A stretch of 64,000 nt of DNA, taken from JAFGPL01 sp963781805. GTDB lineage: Bacteria > Bacteroidota > Bacteroidia > Bacteroidales > UBA10428. The position numbers and the translations under genes are program-made. Below the pieces are notes generated by a model, which was given only the letters and a program-made list of their open reading frames with translations, had not been told where the DNA came from and ran no database searches. Within the stretch, counting starts at the first letter, position 1, and each line of letters begins with the position of its first letter. Shown piece after piece: positions 54,338 to 63,841 of this stretch. The stretch spans positions 3,844,001 through 3,908,000 of the forward strand of contig CAWAHF010000004.1 of NCBI GenBank assembly GCA_963781805.1, read 5' to 3'.

Positions 54338-54916
54338 TTATATTTTGGTTACACCTCCGGAAACTATGAATTTCATTGCTTCGGACGGTGAAATATCCAA
54401 TGGGGTAACATGTTCCACGGGGACGATAAACATTTCACCTGAAAAATTATATGAGTGTGGAAAATATACTACTACCTTGTCTTTAATTTGAATATCTGAT
54501 AGTTCGGTTTGGGTTACAAAGCCCATTTTTTCCAGGTTGGAGATATGATTTACTTTTACCAGAACGGGTTTGTTAAACTTTTTTTCATCACCCACAAATG
54601 CAGACATCAGATCTTTTATGGAAGAATAGATTAGTTTTATAAATGGAGCTTTTGCCATAATGCTGTCTATCAGCATTCTGAAAGGCTTAAAAATAAATGT
54701 TTGCCCAACGAGGCCCAGCAGTGTAATTAGTACAACAATTACCACAATTCCGATTCCCGGTATATTAACATGAATCAGTTTCTCAATAAGGTTTCGAACA
54801 CCAGTATCAACCTTAATGAAGATAAAAAAAACGATATAAATGGTGATTGCGGTTGGAGCAAGATACAATAAACCCTGCAAAAAATAGCGCATAAATTTAT
54901 TCATAAAACTTTTCAT
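54338..54916 (-). CDS. DUF502 membrane protein
   Basis: 192 residues with two transmembrane helices (about 12-32 and 50-75; 'PTAITIYIVFFIF', 'GIGIVVIVVLITLLGLVGQ') and a soluble C-terminal part. The DUF502 features are seen as 'RMLIDSIMAKAPFIKLIYSSIKDLMSAF' and 'VVYFPHSYNFSGEMFIVPVEHVTPLDISPSEAMKFIVSGG'. The function is unknown. Fifteen bases separate it from the upstream MmcQ-like gene, so they form a two-gene unit. Confidence 0.9.
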   Translation of the reverse strand: MKSFMNKFMRYFLQGLLYLAPTAITIYIVFFIFIKVDTGVRNLIEKLIHVNIPGIGIVVIVVLITLLGLVGQTFIFKPFRMLIDSIMAKAPFIKLIYSSIKDLMSAFVGDEKKFNKPVLVKVNHISNLEKMGFVTQTELSDIQIKDKVVVYFPHSYNFSGEMFIVPVEHVTPLDISPSEAMKFIVSGGVTKI

Positions 54917-54931
54917 GGTTATATTTTTTTG

Positions 54932-55288
54932 TTAATCTATCTGAATTAAGAGTCTTTTCTTCGACTGGGGCAATTTATCGACCACCAGTTCATAGGAATC
55001 GTCAATCCATTGAAAAATAAGCTTATCGCTGACTGAGCCGTCAATATGAATGGTATTCCAATGATTTTTATTCATATGATACCCAGGAGTTACCGAAGGA
55101 TACATTTCACGAAGTTCCAGCGCTTTTTCAGGATCACACTTCAGGTTTACTGTAAAGTAACCTTCAAGGCTAATCAGCATAAACATTTTATCCAGCACCT
55201 TCATAACAAGTGTTTCCTCATCGAATGGAAAGCTCTCTGTCACACCCTTTTTGGTCAGGCAGTATTCCCTAAGTATTTCAATATTCAT
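54932..55288 (-). CDS. MmcQ/YjbR family protein
   Basis: 118 residues from the ATG at 55288 (a TTG nine bases earlier is less likely). The pattern 'REYCLTKKGVTESFPFDEETLVMKV', 'FTVNLKCDPEKALELRE', 'YHMNKNHWNTIHIDG' and 'DDSYELVVDKLPQSKK' is that of the MmcQ/YjbR fold, a double-wing domain often annotated as DNA-binding. The biological role is unclear. Upstream partner of the DUF502 gene. Confidence 0.9.
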   Translation of the reverse strand: MNIEILREYCLTKKGVTESFPFDEETLVMKVLDKMFMLISLEGYFTVNLKCDPEKALELREMYPSVTPGYHMNKNHWNTIHIDGSVSDKLIFQWIDDSYELVVDKLPQSKKRLLIQID

Positions 55289-55395
55289 ATAAAACAATGT
55301 TGAACCGGTAGTGTAAAATTAGACAAAATAGCAGGTTAAATCAAACGGGATAAGCAACAAACAGACGGGAACATTACCTGTAACTTTCCTCTGAA

Positions 55396-57630
55396 TTACT
55401 TCCGTAAACGGTTAATCATCTCAACCATCTCAGAAAATTCGGGAAGGAATTTCAGGATTTTATCGAATTGCAGCTCTGTAGAAAATTTCAGAAGTTTCTG
55501 CCCATACTCTTTTAAAGGTTCGATTCTGTATTCGTCAGCCAGCGCAATTAATGCTTCGGAAAATTCTTTGAGCTCCTCAACAGAAAGAACCTTACTAACG
55601 TGATTATATTTTTGAACAAACTCAGTATTTAATTTTTCCCTGAATTTATCAGGGATTTCTTGAAGCTCATTGAGACTGTTCTTCAGAATGGTCAATTGTT
55701 CTGCCATCCCGGGCTCTCTGCCTTCAATATATTCAAGCTCGGATTCGGGGACAGGCAGGGTAAAGGTAAATTTGCTGCCTTCGCCGGGTCTGCTTGTAAC
55801 GGTTATTTCACCTCCGTTTTTTGTAATAAGCTCCTTACAAATTATAAGTCCCATGGCTGCTCCTCTTGAATCATCAGTTGCTGAGCTGGGCGAAGGATTA
55901 AAAACGAATAACTTTTCCATTTGTTCCTCAGGTATACCTGTGCCGGTGTCGGTTATGGTAACTTCATTAAAATGTCCTTTGGTTGCTACAGACAGATTTA
56001 TTTTTCCATCTTCGATATTGTACTTTATGGCATTGGAAATCAGGTTTTGAAGAATCGTATACACCATCTGCCGGTCGGCATAAACAAATTTGTTTTCGGT
56101 ATTTTCGTAAGTTAAAACAATACCCTTTTTGGACGCAGCTTTATTATTTATTTCAACCAGATCTTTAATAAGCCCTTCAAGACCGAGCCTTACAGGATTG
56201 TACTCATAGCTTCCTCGTTGAAGTCTTGACCACTCAAGCAAATTTCCAAGAATTTCCTTGATCCCTTCGGAAGAATCGTAAATGTATTGACTGTAACGAA
56301 TCATTTTGTCCAGGTCCTTCTTATCGGCATATTTTAACATCAGTTCAGAAAAACCATAAATCGTACTGAAGGGATTTTTTATATTATGCACCACGAAAGA
56401 AAAGAATTTATCTTTTTGTAAATTAAGCTCTTTCAACTCAGCGCTCTGTTTCTCAAGAATTAAATTGAGCTTTTTAAATCGGTTGTTAAAATAAAATAGC
56501 ACAAACAACAGAATTACTGAAACCAGGATTAACAGCGATGAAACAAATACAATGATGTTTTTACGATGGATTGTTTTATTATTTTCTTCATTCTTTAAGC
56601 GAAGTAACTGATTTTCCTTTTCAACATTTTCAATCTCATATTTTGCCTGCATCATGGCAAGCTTCTTAGAATTTGTATCATTAAAGATGCTGTCGGATAA
56701 TACCTTATATTTTACATAATGATTATATGCATTTCGGTAATTACCCAGGGAAACGTAAATTTGCGAAAGAAGATATTCCGATTCGTAAAGAATCACGTTA
56801 TAATTCTCTGATACTGACAGTTTATGGCTTTTAGATGCAAATTTGAGCGCTGATGAAAAATGATTGGTATTAAAATAAACCTTTGCAATATTCAGATACG
56901 ATTGCGCCAGTGAATACTGATTTAGCTGTTGCAGCGATAATTTTGCCGCTTTTTCAAAATTGCCCATCGCCATCTCAAATTTCTTAAGCCTGAGATACCC
57001 GGTACCAATATTATTTAACAGTTTAACAACTTCATCGTTATCTTTCAGGCTGTCAGCAATCATCAGCGATACCAGGAAATACGACAATCCTTTGTCAATG
57101 CTGTCCTGCAATAAAAAAGCATTACCTATATTATTGTAATTTGATGCGATATCATCGATATTTTTAAGTTTTTTATTGATAGCCAGCGCCTGCATAAAAT
57201 ACGAAGAGGCCTGATTGTAATCACCGGTGAGCATAAAAATGTTGCCAATACTATTATCGCATAAAGCAATCTGTGGTTGATTATTTAATGATGTAAATAA
57301 CTTAAGCGCTGCAAGAAAATGTTCCAGAGCCCTTTCATAGTGGCCTCTCATCCGGTAGATTTCGGCAATACTTTGATGCGAAATAGCCAATTCATACGAG
57401 AACTTGTTATGGTTTGAAATCTCTAATCCCTGATAGGCCAGTTCGAGTGCTTTGGCTGAATTATTATATTTTAATTTATCAGCTATTGAAATTAACCTGT
57501 GAATTTTGGCAGAATCATTAAGCGAAGCAATTTCCTGTTGAATACTATCAGCATTGTTCACTCCTTCTGCAAGACAAGTTATCATAGTCCGGCTGCCGAT
57601 AAGAAAAATAAGAAATATTAATTGTTTCAC
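55396..57630 (-). CDS. TPR-containing sensor histidine kinase with HPt-like tail
   Basis: 744 residues: a signal-like N-terminus, about seven TPR units (40-330), a coiled-coil, one transmembrane helix (about 355-377) and a kinase core. The phospho-acceptor is His415 in 'VVHNIKNPFSTIYG'. The ATPase has an N box 'LQNLISNAIKYNIEDG', G1 'TDTGTGIPEEQ' and G2 'GAAMGLIICKEL'. After the ATPase (ending near 640) a helical tail of about 100 residues ('KFREKLNTEFVQKYNHVSKV' onward) resembles the C-terminal helical module that follows receiver domains in hybrid kinases, but no receiver is present. No response regulator gene is adjacent. It senses periplasmic or envelope cues of unknown kind. Confidence 0.92.
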   Translation of the reverse strand: MKQLIFLIFLIGSRTMITCLAEGVNNADSIQQEIASLNDSAKIHRLISIADKLKYNNSAKALELAYQGLEISNHNKFSYELAISHQSIAEIYRMRGHYERALEHFLAALKLFTSLNNQPQIALCDNSIGNIFMLTGDYNQASSYFMQALAINKKLKNIDDIASNYNNIGNAFLLQDSIDKGLSYFLVSLMIADSLKDNDEVVKLLNNIGTGYLRLKKFEMAMGNFEKAAKLSLQQLNQYSLAQSYLNIAKVYFNTNHFSSALKFASKSHKLSVSENYNVILYESEYLLSQIYVSLGNYRNAYNHYVKYKVLSDSIFNDTNSKKLAMMQAKYEIENVEKENQLLRLKNEENNKTIHRKNIIVFVSSLLILVSVILLFVLFYFNNRFKKLNLILEKQSAELKELNLQKDKFFSFVVHNIKNPFSTIYGFSELMLKYADKKDLDKMIRYSQYIYDSSEGIKEILGNLLEWSRLQRGSYEYNPVRLGLEGLIKDLVEINNKAASKKGIVLTYENTENKFVYADRQMVYTILQNLISNAIKYNIEDGKINLSVATKGHFNEVTITDTGTGIPEEQMEKLFVFNPSPSSATDDSRGAAMGLIICKELITKNGGEITVTSRPGEGSKFTFTLPVPESELEYIEGREPGMAEQLTILKNSLNELQEIPDKFREKLNTEFVQKYNHVSKVLSVEELKEFSEALIALADEYRIEPLKEYGQKLLKFSTELQFDKILKFLPEFSEMVEMINRLRK

Positions 57631-57787
57631 TTCCCCAACCTCCTTGGCTAATCTGCAAAATTAGAACTTAAAAATAAGCCATTGTGATTAGTTATCAACA
57701 AATATTTTCTGATAAGTGTGTTTAACAAATGCATTTTCACAGAAATGTAATCAATTGGTTCCTGGAATGAAAATACTACGGTTAAAA

Positions 57788-58576
57788 TTATTTTCCGTTA
57801 ACCTCTCTTTTTGTTTTAATTACTTTATTTAGGTCATCGAAGGTACCTATGTCTATGTAATTACCCTTTTCGAACAACACATAATCTAATTTCATTCCGC
57901 TGGCTAGTGCACCCTGAATCACATCTCCAACGTACAATTCTCTTGGAATATTTTCATTTCCGGGCAATTTTCCGTCAGGATGATTTTTAATAAAAATGTT
58001 CAGAAAATGATTCATATACTCGCTAAATCCCGGTTTCCAGATTGCAATAAACCAGCTATACTTAAGATCCGGTCTGTTTTGTTTTATAACAATGTTCCGG
58101 ATGGTACGATCGGTATTGAACTCAATCATGTCAGATTTCAGATAATTGTCCTGAGGAACTATCCCAAGAACCAGCTCTGCATTGCTGTTAATTAGTTTTG
58201 ATTTTATTTCACTGAAGGCATCTTCGGGTTCGAACAGAATATCAGGAAAACCAATGGCCACCATTTTATCTTTCACAAACGGATACGCCTGGTTGAGTGT
58301 AAAGGGCGTTCCATAGGGTAGATTCATTGTCAGGTATCCGATGTTTACCTGCAACTCTGTACCATCCCCAAAATATTGAGGAATATCCCATTTCCCTTTT
58401 CTGATGATGAAATAAATCTCAGTGATTCCGGCTAACTGATAATAATTAATAAGGTGTTCGGAGGTTACTTTTAGTTTTCCCTGATGCTTAAAAAGCGGTA
58501 ATACCTCTTTGCTGCAGGGAAGCCTTCCAAGCCTTTCTGCTACGCCGCCCGCAGGAATTAATCCGACAATTTCCAT
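57788..58576 (-). CDS. Nucleotidyltransferase (sugar-phosphate nucleotidylyltransferase family)
   Basis: 262 residues. The N-terminal loop 'LIPAGGVAERLGRLPCSKEVLPL' is a variant of the 'GGxGTRLxPxTxxxPK' motif, with Lys at the expected position. 'MVAIGFPDILFEP' supplies the metal-binding aspartate and 'GNYIDIGTFDDLNKVI' the product-site motif. It likely activates a hexose-1-phosphate with dTTP or UTP for surface glycan. No glycan cluster surrounds it. It lies upstream of the kinase gene on the same strand and downstream of the HD gene. Confidence 0.85.
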   Translation of the reverse strand: MEIVGLIPAGGVAERLGRLPCSKEVLPLFKHQGKLKVTSEHLINYYQLAGITEIYFIIRKGKWDIPQYFGDGTELQVNIGYLTMNLPYGTPFTLNQAYPFVKDKMVAIGFPDILFEPEDAFSEIKSKLINSNAELVLGIVPQDNYLKSDMIEFNTDRTIRNIVIKQNRPDLKYSWFIAIWKPGFSEYMNHFLNIFIKNHPDGKLPGNENIPRELYVGDVIQGALASGMKLDYVLFEKGNYIDIGTFDDLNKVIKTKREVNGK

Positions 58577-58623
58577 AGTATATTTTAAATCAAAAACTGC
58601 AAAATTTCTGTTTAAAAGAATAG

Positions 58624-59199
58624 CTAAAGCATACCTTTTAATCCCAGAAGTTCAGCATTCTTTTGCATTCCATTAATCGTTTCCCGAATAATATCATCAA
58701 GCTCCATAGCCAGCATACCGGCTCCTTTTTCAATAATCTCGCGATTTGCGCCAGCCGCAAATGCCTGTATCTTCCATTTTTTCATAACCGATTTTAACTC
58801 AAGGTCAAGAATGCTTTTGGAGGGTCTTACCAAAACGCAAGCGGTGATTAGCCCGGTAAGTTCGTCAATAGTGAACAAAACTTTTTCCATTCGGTGGATA
58901 GGTTCAATATCCGAACAAATTCCCCATCCATGACTGATTACTGCATGAATATAATCTTCGGGCCAGTTTTCTTCCCTGAGGATTTTTTCGGTCATTTTGC
59001 AATGTTGTTCCGGGTATTTCTCATAGTCTAAATCATGTATCAAACCGATGATCCCCCATTTTTCAATATCTTCCTTGAATAACTCAGCGAAATGCTGCAT
59101 AACAGATTCCACAGCCAGGGCATGTTTTATGAGACTTTCGCTCTGATTGTATTTCAGCAGTAATCGATAAGCCTGGTCTCTGTCGGGCACGTTTGTCAT
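58624..59199 (-). CDS. HD-domain hydrolase
   Basis: 191 residues. The HD metal motif is present as 'LIKHALAVESVM' (His22), 'GLIHDLDYEKYPEQH' (His-Asp near 54-55) and 'AVISHGWG' (His near 91). 'FTIDELTGLITACVLVRPSK' is typical of the group annotated as HDIG or hydrolase. It probably acts on a nucleotide or phosphate ester. Twelve bases separate it from the upstream clpP gene, suggesting co-transcription. Confidence 0.85.
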   Translation of the reverse strand: MTNVPDRDQAYRLLLKYNQSESLIKHALAVESVMQHFAELFKEDIEKWGIIGLIHDLDYEKYPEQHCKMTEKILREENWPEDYIHAVISHGWGICSDIEPIHRMEKVLFTIDELTGLITACVLVRPSKSILDLELKSVMKKWKIQAFAAGANREIIEKGAGMLAMELDDIIRETINGMQKNAELLGLKGML

Positions 59200-59211
59200 G
59201 TATAGAAAATC

Positions 59212-59814
59212 TTAAAACTGATAAAGCTTATCAACTATTCCATATTCAATTGATTCCTTTGCGTCCATCCAGTAATCCCGGTTAAAGTCTTTCTCTATTT
59301 TTTCGGCAGTCTGGCCACAATTTTTTGCCAGAATTTCGGCAGAGATTTTCCTGGTTTTTACGATCTGCCGTGTGTGAATCTCAATATCAGCTGCCACGCC
59401 ACGTATCATTCCTACGCTGGGCTGATGAATCATAACCTCTGCATACGGGTAAATATACCGTTCTCCTTTGGTTCCGGCAGAAAGTAATATAGAACCCATA
59501 GATGCTGCAAGACCCATGCAAACAGTTGATACCGGTGAACTAATAAGCTGCATGGTATCAAATATTGCCATACCCGAGGTTACCATACCTCCGGGACTAT
59601 TTATAAAAAAGGTAATTTTCTCACCTGGTTTTTGCTTCTCAAGATAAATGAGCTTACTTACAATATCTTTTGATGATTCATCATTCACCTCTCCCCACAA
59701 GAAGATTGTTCTTTCTTCCAGAAACTTTTTGTCGATAATTTTTTGTAAAGGATTGAATGACGGCATGTTTATTTCTTCTTCTTCATCCTGTAGTTTTCTT
59801 ATTAACTTGTTCAT
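59212..59814 (-). CDS. clpP: ATP-dependent Clp protease proteolytic subunit
   Basis: A 200-residue serine protease subunit that works with a ClpX/ClpA-type ATPase. The catalytic Ser105 lies in 'GLAASMGSILLSAG', His130 in 'MIHQPSVG', and the Asp in 'FNRDYWMDAKESIEYG'. The oligomer motif 'FINSPGGMVTSGMAIFDTM' is intact. It is diverged from the housekeeping ClpP (for example 'MIHQPS' followed by 'VGMIRGVAADIEIHTRQI'). No clpX or tig is adjacent, so it may be a second copy in this genome. Confidence 0.92.
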   Translation of the reverse strand: MNKLIRKLQDEEEEINMPSFNPLQKIIDKKFLEERTIFLWGEVNDESSKDIVSKLIYLEKQKPGEKITFFINSPGGMVTSGMAIFDTMQLISSPVSTVCMGLAASMGSILLSAGTKGERYIYPYAEVMIHQPSVGMIRGVAADIEIHTRQIVKTRKISAEILAKNCGQTAEKIEKDFNRDYWMDAKESIEYGIVDKLYQF

Positions 59815-59950
59815 TTTATCATTTTTTAATGGTTCTTCTTCAAAACGTAAGAATGTAAATTTACATCTTCTACGGATATTTGAAAACCTGTCTTGCTCAA
59901 TATTTGTTCATTTTATGCATAATTCATATTATTGCAGCTTTTAAACCGCA

Positions 59951-60712
59951 ATGCAGCAAATGAGTTCATATCTTTTTGATCTTTCTGCCTTCCAGTGGAT
60001 ATTGGTTATGCTATGTGCTGTTTTGGTGGGAATGGCCAAGACAGGATTATCGGGCGCGGGGTTGCTCATCGTACCGGTTTTTGCGGCAATATTCGGAGGA
60101 AAACCATCGGTCGGACTGGTTTTGCCCATGTTGGTTGCCGCAGATATTTTTGCAGTCAGTTATTATCATCGTCATGCCGACTGGAACTATGTTATTAAAT
60201 TACTTCCCTGGGCCTTTGCCGGGATCATAACAGGATTGTTAATCGGGAAACATATTCCTGATGAACAGTTTAAGAAAATGATTTCTGTTATTGTATGTAT
60301 TGGAGTCGTACTTATGATTTGGCAGGATCTGAAAGGAAAAAATCTGAACATACCTGATTACTGGTGGTTTGCAGCTATGCTTGGATTTACCGGCGGATTT
60401 GCTACCATGGTGGGCAATGCGGCAGGTCCAATAATGGCGCTTTACCTGCTTTCAATGAGGCTATCAAAGAATAGTTATATTGGCACGGGAGCGTGGTTTT
60501 TCTTTATCGTGAATGTTATAAAACTTCCGTTAAATGCATTTGTGTGGAAAACCATTGATGGTCAATCCTTATGGTTCGATATGTGGTTGGTACCTGCAAT
60601 AATTTTAGGAGCATTTGCCGGAATTTGGATTGTAAAAATTATTCCTGAACGTTTTTACCGGATATTCATCATTGTATCCACAATGGCATCTGCTATTGTA
60701 TTGTTTTTGTAA
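59951..60712 (+). CDS. TauE/SafE-type sulfite exporter family protein
   Basis: A 253-residue inner-membrane protein with about eight helices. The two TauE repeats are visible as 'VGMAKTGLSGAGLLIVPVFA' and 'GFTGGFATMVGNAAGPIMALY'. The family moves organic or inorganic sulfur anions and related acids. It is monocistronic and divergent from clpP. Substrate cannot be read from the sequence. Confidence 0.9.
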   Translation: MQQMSSYLFDLSAFQWILVMLCAVLVGMAKTGLSGAGLLIVPVFAAIFGGKPSVGLVLPMLVAADIFAVSYYHRHADWNYVIKLLPWAFAGIITGLLIGKHIPDEQFKKMISVIVCIGVVLMIWQDLKGKNLNIPDYWWFAAMLGFTGGFATMVGNAAGPIMALYLLSMRLSKNSYIGTGAWFFFIVNVIKLPLNAFVWKTIDGQSLWFDMWLVPAIILGAFAGIWIVKIIPERFYRIFIIVSTMASAIVLFL

Positions 60713-60796
60713 TATTTGAATGAACAATTCCAATTTTTAATTGCTTTAGTCTCTGAGATTATAGTTAATTTTAACGAAATATAAAACTACGAAACA

Positions 60797-61483
60797 ATGA
60801 AATCAATAATCGTGCTGATAGCAGGTTTAATGTATTCATTTATAATCATTAAAGGTCAGAATAATGTTGTAAGAGCGCTCGATAACTTTTCAAAAATTGA
60901 GGTGAAAAATGGTATTTTCGTTCAATTGGTAAAATCAGATAAGGAATCAGCAGATATTAATACCCAGGAGATACAGCCAAATCAGGTAATTACAGAAATA
61001 AAAGACGGAATACTCAGTTTTCGGTTAGATAAACAACCATTCACTAAAAGTAAGGTGATGGTGAAGCTCTATTATAAGAATATTAGCATGATTAAAGCAT
61101 CGGGAAAATCTGAAATATCTTCTAATTCCCTGATAAAACAGGATTCTTTGTCGATTGATCTTGCCTCCGGCGCCAAAGCGTACCTCAGTTTGGATATTAA
61201 ATATCTGAAAAGCGAGCTGACGGAAGGGGCATTGATTTCGGCAGACGGTTATGCAGTTAAACAGGAAGCCAGTGTTGCAACAGGGGCAACCTTATCGGCG
61301 TTTGATTTGGAAAGTGATGAGATTACAATTAAAGTCTCAGCAAACGGGAAAGCCAAAATTAATGTTGATAAATCTCTTACAGCCGACGTTTCAACAGGCG
61401 GATATGTTAGTTACAAAGGCGCCCCGACAGTTAAGGATATAAATACCTCCATCGGAGGAAAAGTTGAGCAATATACCGAGTAA
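60797..61483 (+). CDS. GIN-domain (DUF2807) secreted protein
   Basis: 228 residues with signal peptide 'MKSIIVLIAGLMYSFIIIKG'. The DUF2807 beta-helix follows: 'NFSKIEVKNGIFVQL', 'KVMVKLYYKNISMIKASGKSEI', 'LASGAKAYLSL', 'VATGATLSAFDL', 'VSANGKAKINV' and 'VSTGGYVSYKG' repeat at about 20-residue spacing as in putative auto-transporter adhesin head domains. It precedes the ABC transporter by 25 bases and may be co-transcribed with it. Confidence 0.85.
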   Translation: MKSIIVLIAGLMYSFIIIKGQNNVVRALDNFSKIEVKNGIFVQLVKSDKESADINTQEIQPNQVITEIKDGILSFRLDKQPFTKSKVMVKLYYKNISMIKASGKSEISSNSLIKQDSLSIDLASGAKAYLSLDIKYLKSELTEGALISADGYAVKQEASVATGATLSAFDLESDEITIKVSANGKAKINVDKSLTADVSTGGYVSYKGAPTVKDINTSIGGKVEQYTE

Positions 61484-61508
61484 ATGATTTTTCAGCAATT
61501 CAAAGTTT

Positions 61509-62468
61509 ATGAACATTTCTTTAAAGGTTGACGAAAACATTGTCGAAATTAAAAATGTCAGCAAAAGCTTTAAAGAAGTCAGGGCAGTTATAGATATCTC
61601 TTTAGGTGTTAAAACCGGGGAATATTTGGCATTGTTGGGCCCCAATGGCGCTGGTAAAACCACTCTCGTGGAAATGATGGAAGGCTTACAGCAACCCGAT
61701 CAGGGTGAAATTCTGCTACTTAACAAACATTGGAGCGGACATAAAGATTACCTGCACCGTGCAATTGGAATATCGCTTCAGGAAACCCGTTTTATAGATA
61801 AGCTCACAGTTAAAGAAACCCTTCGGCTGTTTGCATCATTTTACTCAGCACCGGTTAGCAGAGTTGATGAAATCATTGAATTAACGGGTCTTGAAGAAAA
61901 AACAAAAGCTTATACAGTGAACTTGTCGGGAGGACAGCGTCAAAGACTTGCCCTGGGAATTGCATTGATAAACAAACCTAAAATTTTATTACTGGATGAA
62001 CCAACGACCGGTCTGGATCCTGCATCCAGAAGAGAAATATGGAAAATTCTGCTTGATCTGAAAAAACGGGAAAAAACCACCATGATTCTTACTACCCACT
62101 ATATGGAAGAAGCTTCATATTTGTGCGACATGATTGTGATCATGCATAAAGGAAAAATTCTGGCCAGCGGAACGTTGCATGAATTATTGTCCGGAAACAA
62201 TTCAGGTGAAATTATTGAATTCATCCCTGAAAATTATGCTCAAAAACCTGATTTTTCAGGTCTTCCGGGTATGCGGAATGTGGAATGGGATGATCATTCG
62301 GGCAAATGCAAACTTACAATTAATGAGATTATTCAGACCTTACCTGCTTTTATGGAATATACCCATTCCTTAAACTATCATCTGCAAAGTTTAGAATGCC
62401 GCAAGATGACACTTGAAGATTTGTTTGTAGAGATGACAGGAAGAAAATTTTCTGACAACGAAGAGTGA
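61509..62468 (+). CDS. ABC transporter ATP-binding protein
   Basis: 319 residues. Walker A is 'GPNGAGKTTL' (about 45), the signature 'LSGGQRQRLALG', Walker B 'ILLLDEPTTGLD' and the H-loop 'TTHYMEEA'. A C-terminal extension of about 80 residues is typical of ABC-2 type exporters (DrrA/NodI/CcmA group). It powers the permease that starts one base after its stop. The exported substrate (drug, lipid or polysaccharide) is unknown. Confidence 0.95.
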   Translation: MNISLKVDENIVEIKNVSKSFKEVRAVIDISLGVKTGEYLALLGPNGAGKTTLVEMMEGLQQPDQGEILLLNKHWSGHKDYLHRAIGISLQETRFIDKLTVKETLRLFASFYSAPVSRVDEIIELTGLEEKTKAYTVNLSGGQRQRLALGIALINKPKILLLDEPTTGLDPASRREIWKILLDLKKREKTTMILTTHYMEEASYLCDMIVIMHKGKILASGTLHELLSGNNSGEIIEFIPENYAQKPDFSGLPGMRNVEWDDHSGKCKLTINEIIQTLPAFMEYTHSLNYHLQSLECRKMTLEDLFVEMTGRKFSDNEE

Positions 62469-62469
62469 T

Positions 62470-63576
62470 ATGAGGAATACATTGTTACAATTGATATCCA
62501 TCAGATTTAAAGACTTTATGCGTGAACCGGGAACAGTATTCTGGTCGCTTATTTTTCCCATTGCCATGGCATGGGTTTTGGGAGTGGCATTCTCAAAGAA
62601 AGGAGAACTGATCCAAACGATAGCCCTCGTTAAAAATCATTCGGTTGTAAATAAACAATTGAATGACTTTCTTGCCGGTTCCGAACCCCTGATTGATAGT
62701 GCAAATGGAGATACTATTGGTTACCGCAAGGAAATTGCCAATGAAAAACTGGGTAAGTCGGTTTACAGGTTTGTCCCGGCAAGCTGGGATTCAGCAATTC
62801 TTATGGTTAAAAGAGGAGAGACGGCGGTAATGATTAAAGATACAAAAGACAGTTTATATTATTATTTTGACCCGAAAAGTCCGGAAGCAAAATTGAGTTA
62901 CATCATGCTTTCTTCGGCCATCAATCATCAGAATTATATTTATGAGACTGCTTCCATAAAACCTCTGGACACTGTTGGCACAAGATACATCGACTACCTT
63001 GTTCCGGGATTGATTGCCATAGGTATTATGAACTCCATTCTTTGGGGAATTAGTTATACACTAATAGATATGCGATCACGGAAATTACTCCGGAGAATGA
63101 TTGCTACCCCAATGAAAAAATCTCATTTTCTCATTTCTCATTTTATATCCCGGCTCAGCCTTACAATCATCGAAGCCTTGATTTTACTTACGTTCTCATG
63201 GTTTTATTTCAGGCTTTCCATCCAGGGAAGCATAGTGGCATTTATCATGATGTTTCTTGCCGGAAACATCTGCTTTACAGGGATAGCTGTTCTTATTTCT
63301 TCACGCACTGCCAATTCAAATATCGGAAACGGATTAATCAACTTTGTCACCATGCCCATGACCATTGTTTCAGGAATATTTTTCAGCTATCATAATTTCC
63401 CCGATTTCGTAATACCTATTATTCAGAAGTTGCCCTTAACCATTCTCACAGACAACATCCGCGGTATTTTTATTGAAGGGATAGGAGTAAAGGAAATTCT
63501 TCCCGAATTTTTTATTTTAAGCGGAATTGGTTTATTACTATCCTATATTGGTTTGAGAATTTTTAAGTGGTACTAG
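62470..63576 (+). CDS. ABC-2 type transporter permease
   Basis: 368 residues with one N-terminal transmembrane helix, a large periplasmic loop (about 45-165) and five or six helices in the C-terminal half. The ABC-2 motif region is 'IDMRSRKLLRRMIATPMKKSHFL' and 'GNICFTGIAVLISS', with a conserved 'MPMTIVSGIFFSYHNFPDFVIPIIQKLPLTILTDNIRGIF' ending. It forms the exporter with the ATPase encoded just upstream. Full length. Confidence 0.93.
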   Translation: MRNTLLQLISIRFKDFMREPGTVFWSLIFPIAMAWVLGVAFSKKGELIQTIALVKNHSVVNKQLNDFLAGSEPLIDSANGDTIGYRKEIANEKLGKSVYRFVPASWDSAILMVKRGETAVMIKDTKDSLYYYFDPKSPEAKLSYIMLSSAINHQNYIYETASIKPLDTVGTRYIDYLVPGLIAIGIMNSILWGISYTLIDMRSRKLLRRMIATPMKKSHFLISHFISRLSLTIIEALILLTFSWFYFRLSIQGSIVAFIMMFLAGNICFTGIAVLISSRTANSNIGNGLINFVTMPMTIVSGIFFSYHNFPDFVIPIIQKLPLTILTDNIRGIFIEGIGVKEILPEFFILSGIGLLLSYIGLRIFKWY

Positions 63577-63617
63577 GCACGTCATTGAGGAATTTAGGCC
63601 TGGCCGTTATTCCTGTA

Positions 63618-63641
63618 GCCTGTCTGCCGATCCGGACAGGC
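63618..63641. repeat. Palindromic intergenic repeat
   Basis: GCCTGTC and GACAGGC flank a ten-base loop, followed at once by AATCTCACAA, the same ten bases found after the hairpin at 27874-27893. The surrounding stretch 63577-63767 has no gene. Confidence 0.5.
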
Positions 63642-63767
63642 AATCTCACAACTCTGCTTGCCCGATAGTTAAATACCTTGCGTTCTGATACTCGTATTTC
63701 AATTATGAGATCCTTTGTTAAGTTATAGAACTAAGCCAGAATCGAAAGCAAACTCCTTTTACAGCTT

Positions 63768-63797
63768 AACCTGCCTGCCGGTAAGGCAGGTTTTTTT
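63768..63797 (+). terminator. Rho-independent terminator
   Basis: AACCTGCC-TGCCGGTAA-GGCAGGTT hairpin with a run of seven Ts that includes the end of the stem. It lies 190 bases beyond the ABC permease stop and may end that operon. Confidence 0.7.
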
Positions 63798-63841
63798 CTT
63801 AAAAATTTATTTTTGGCCTAGAAGAGTGTTATGCGAAGTAG

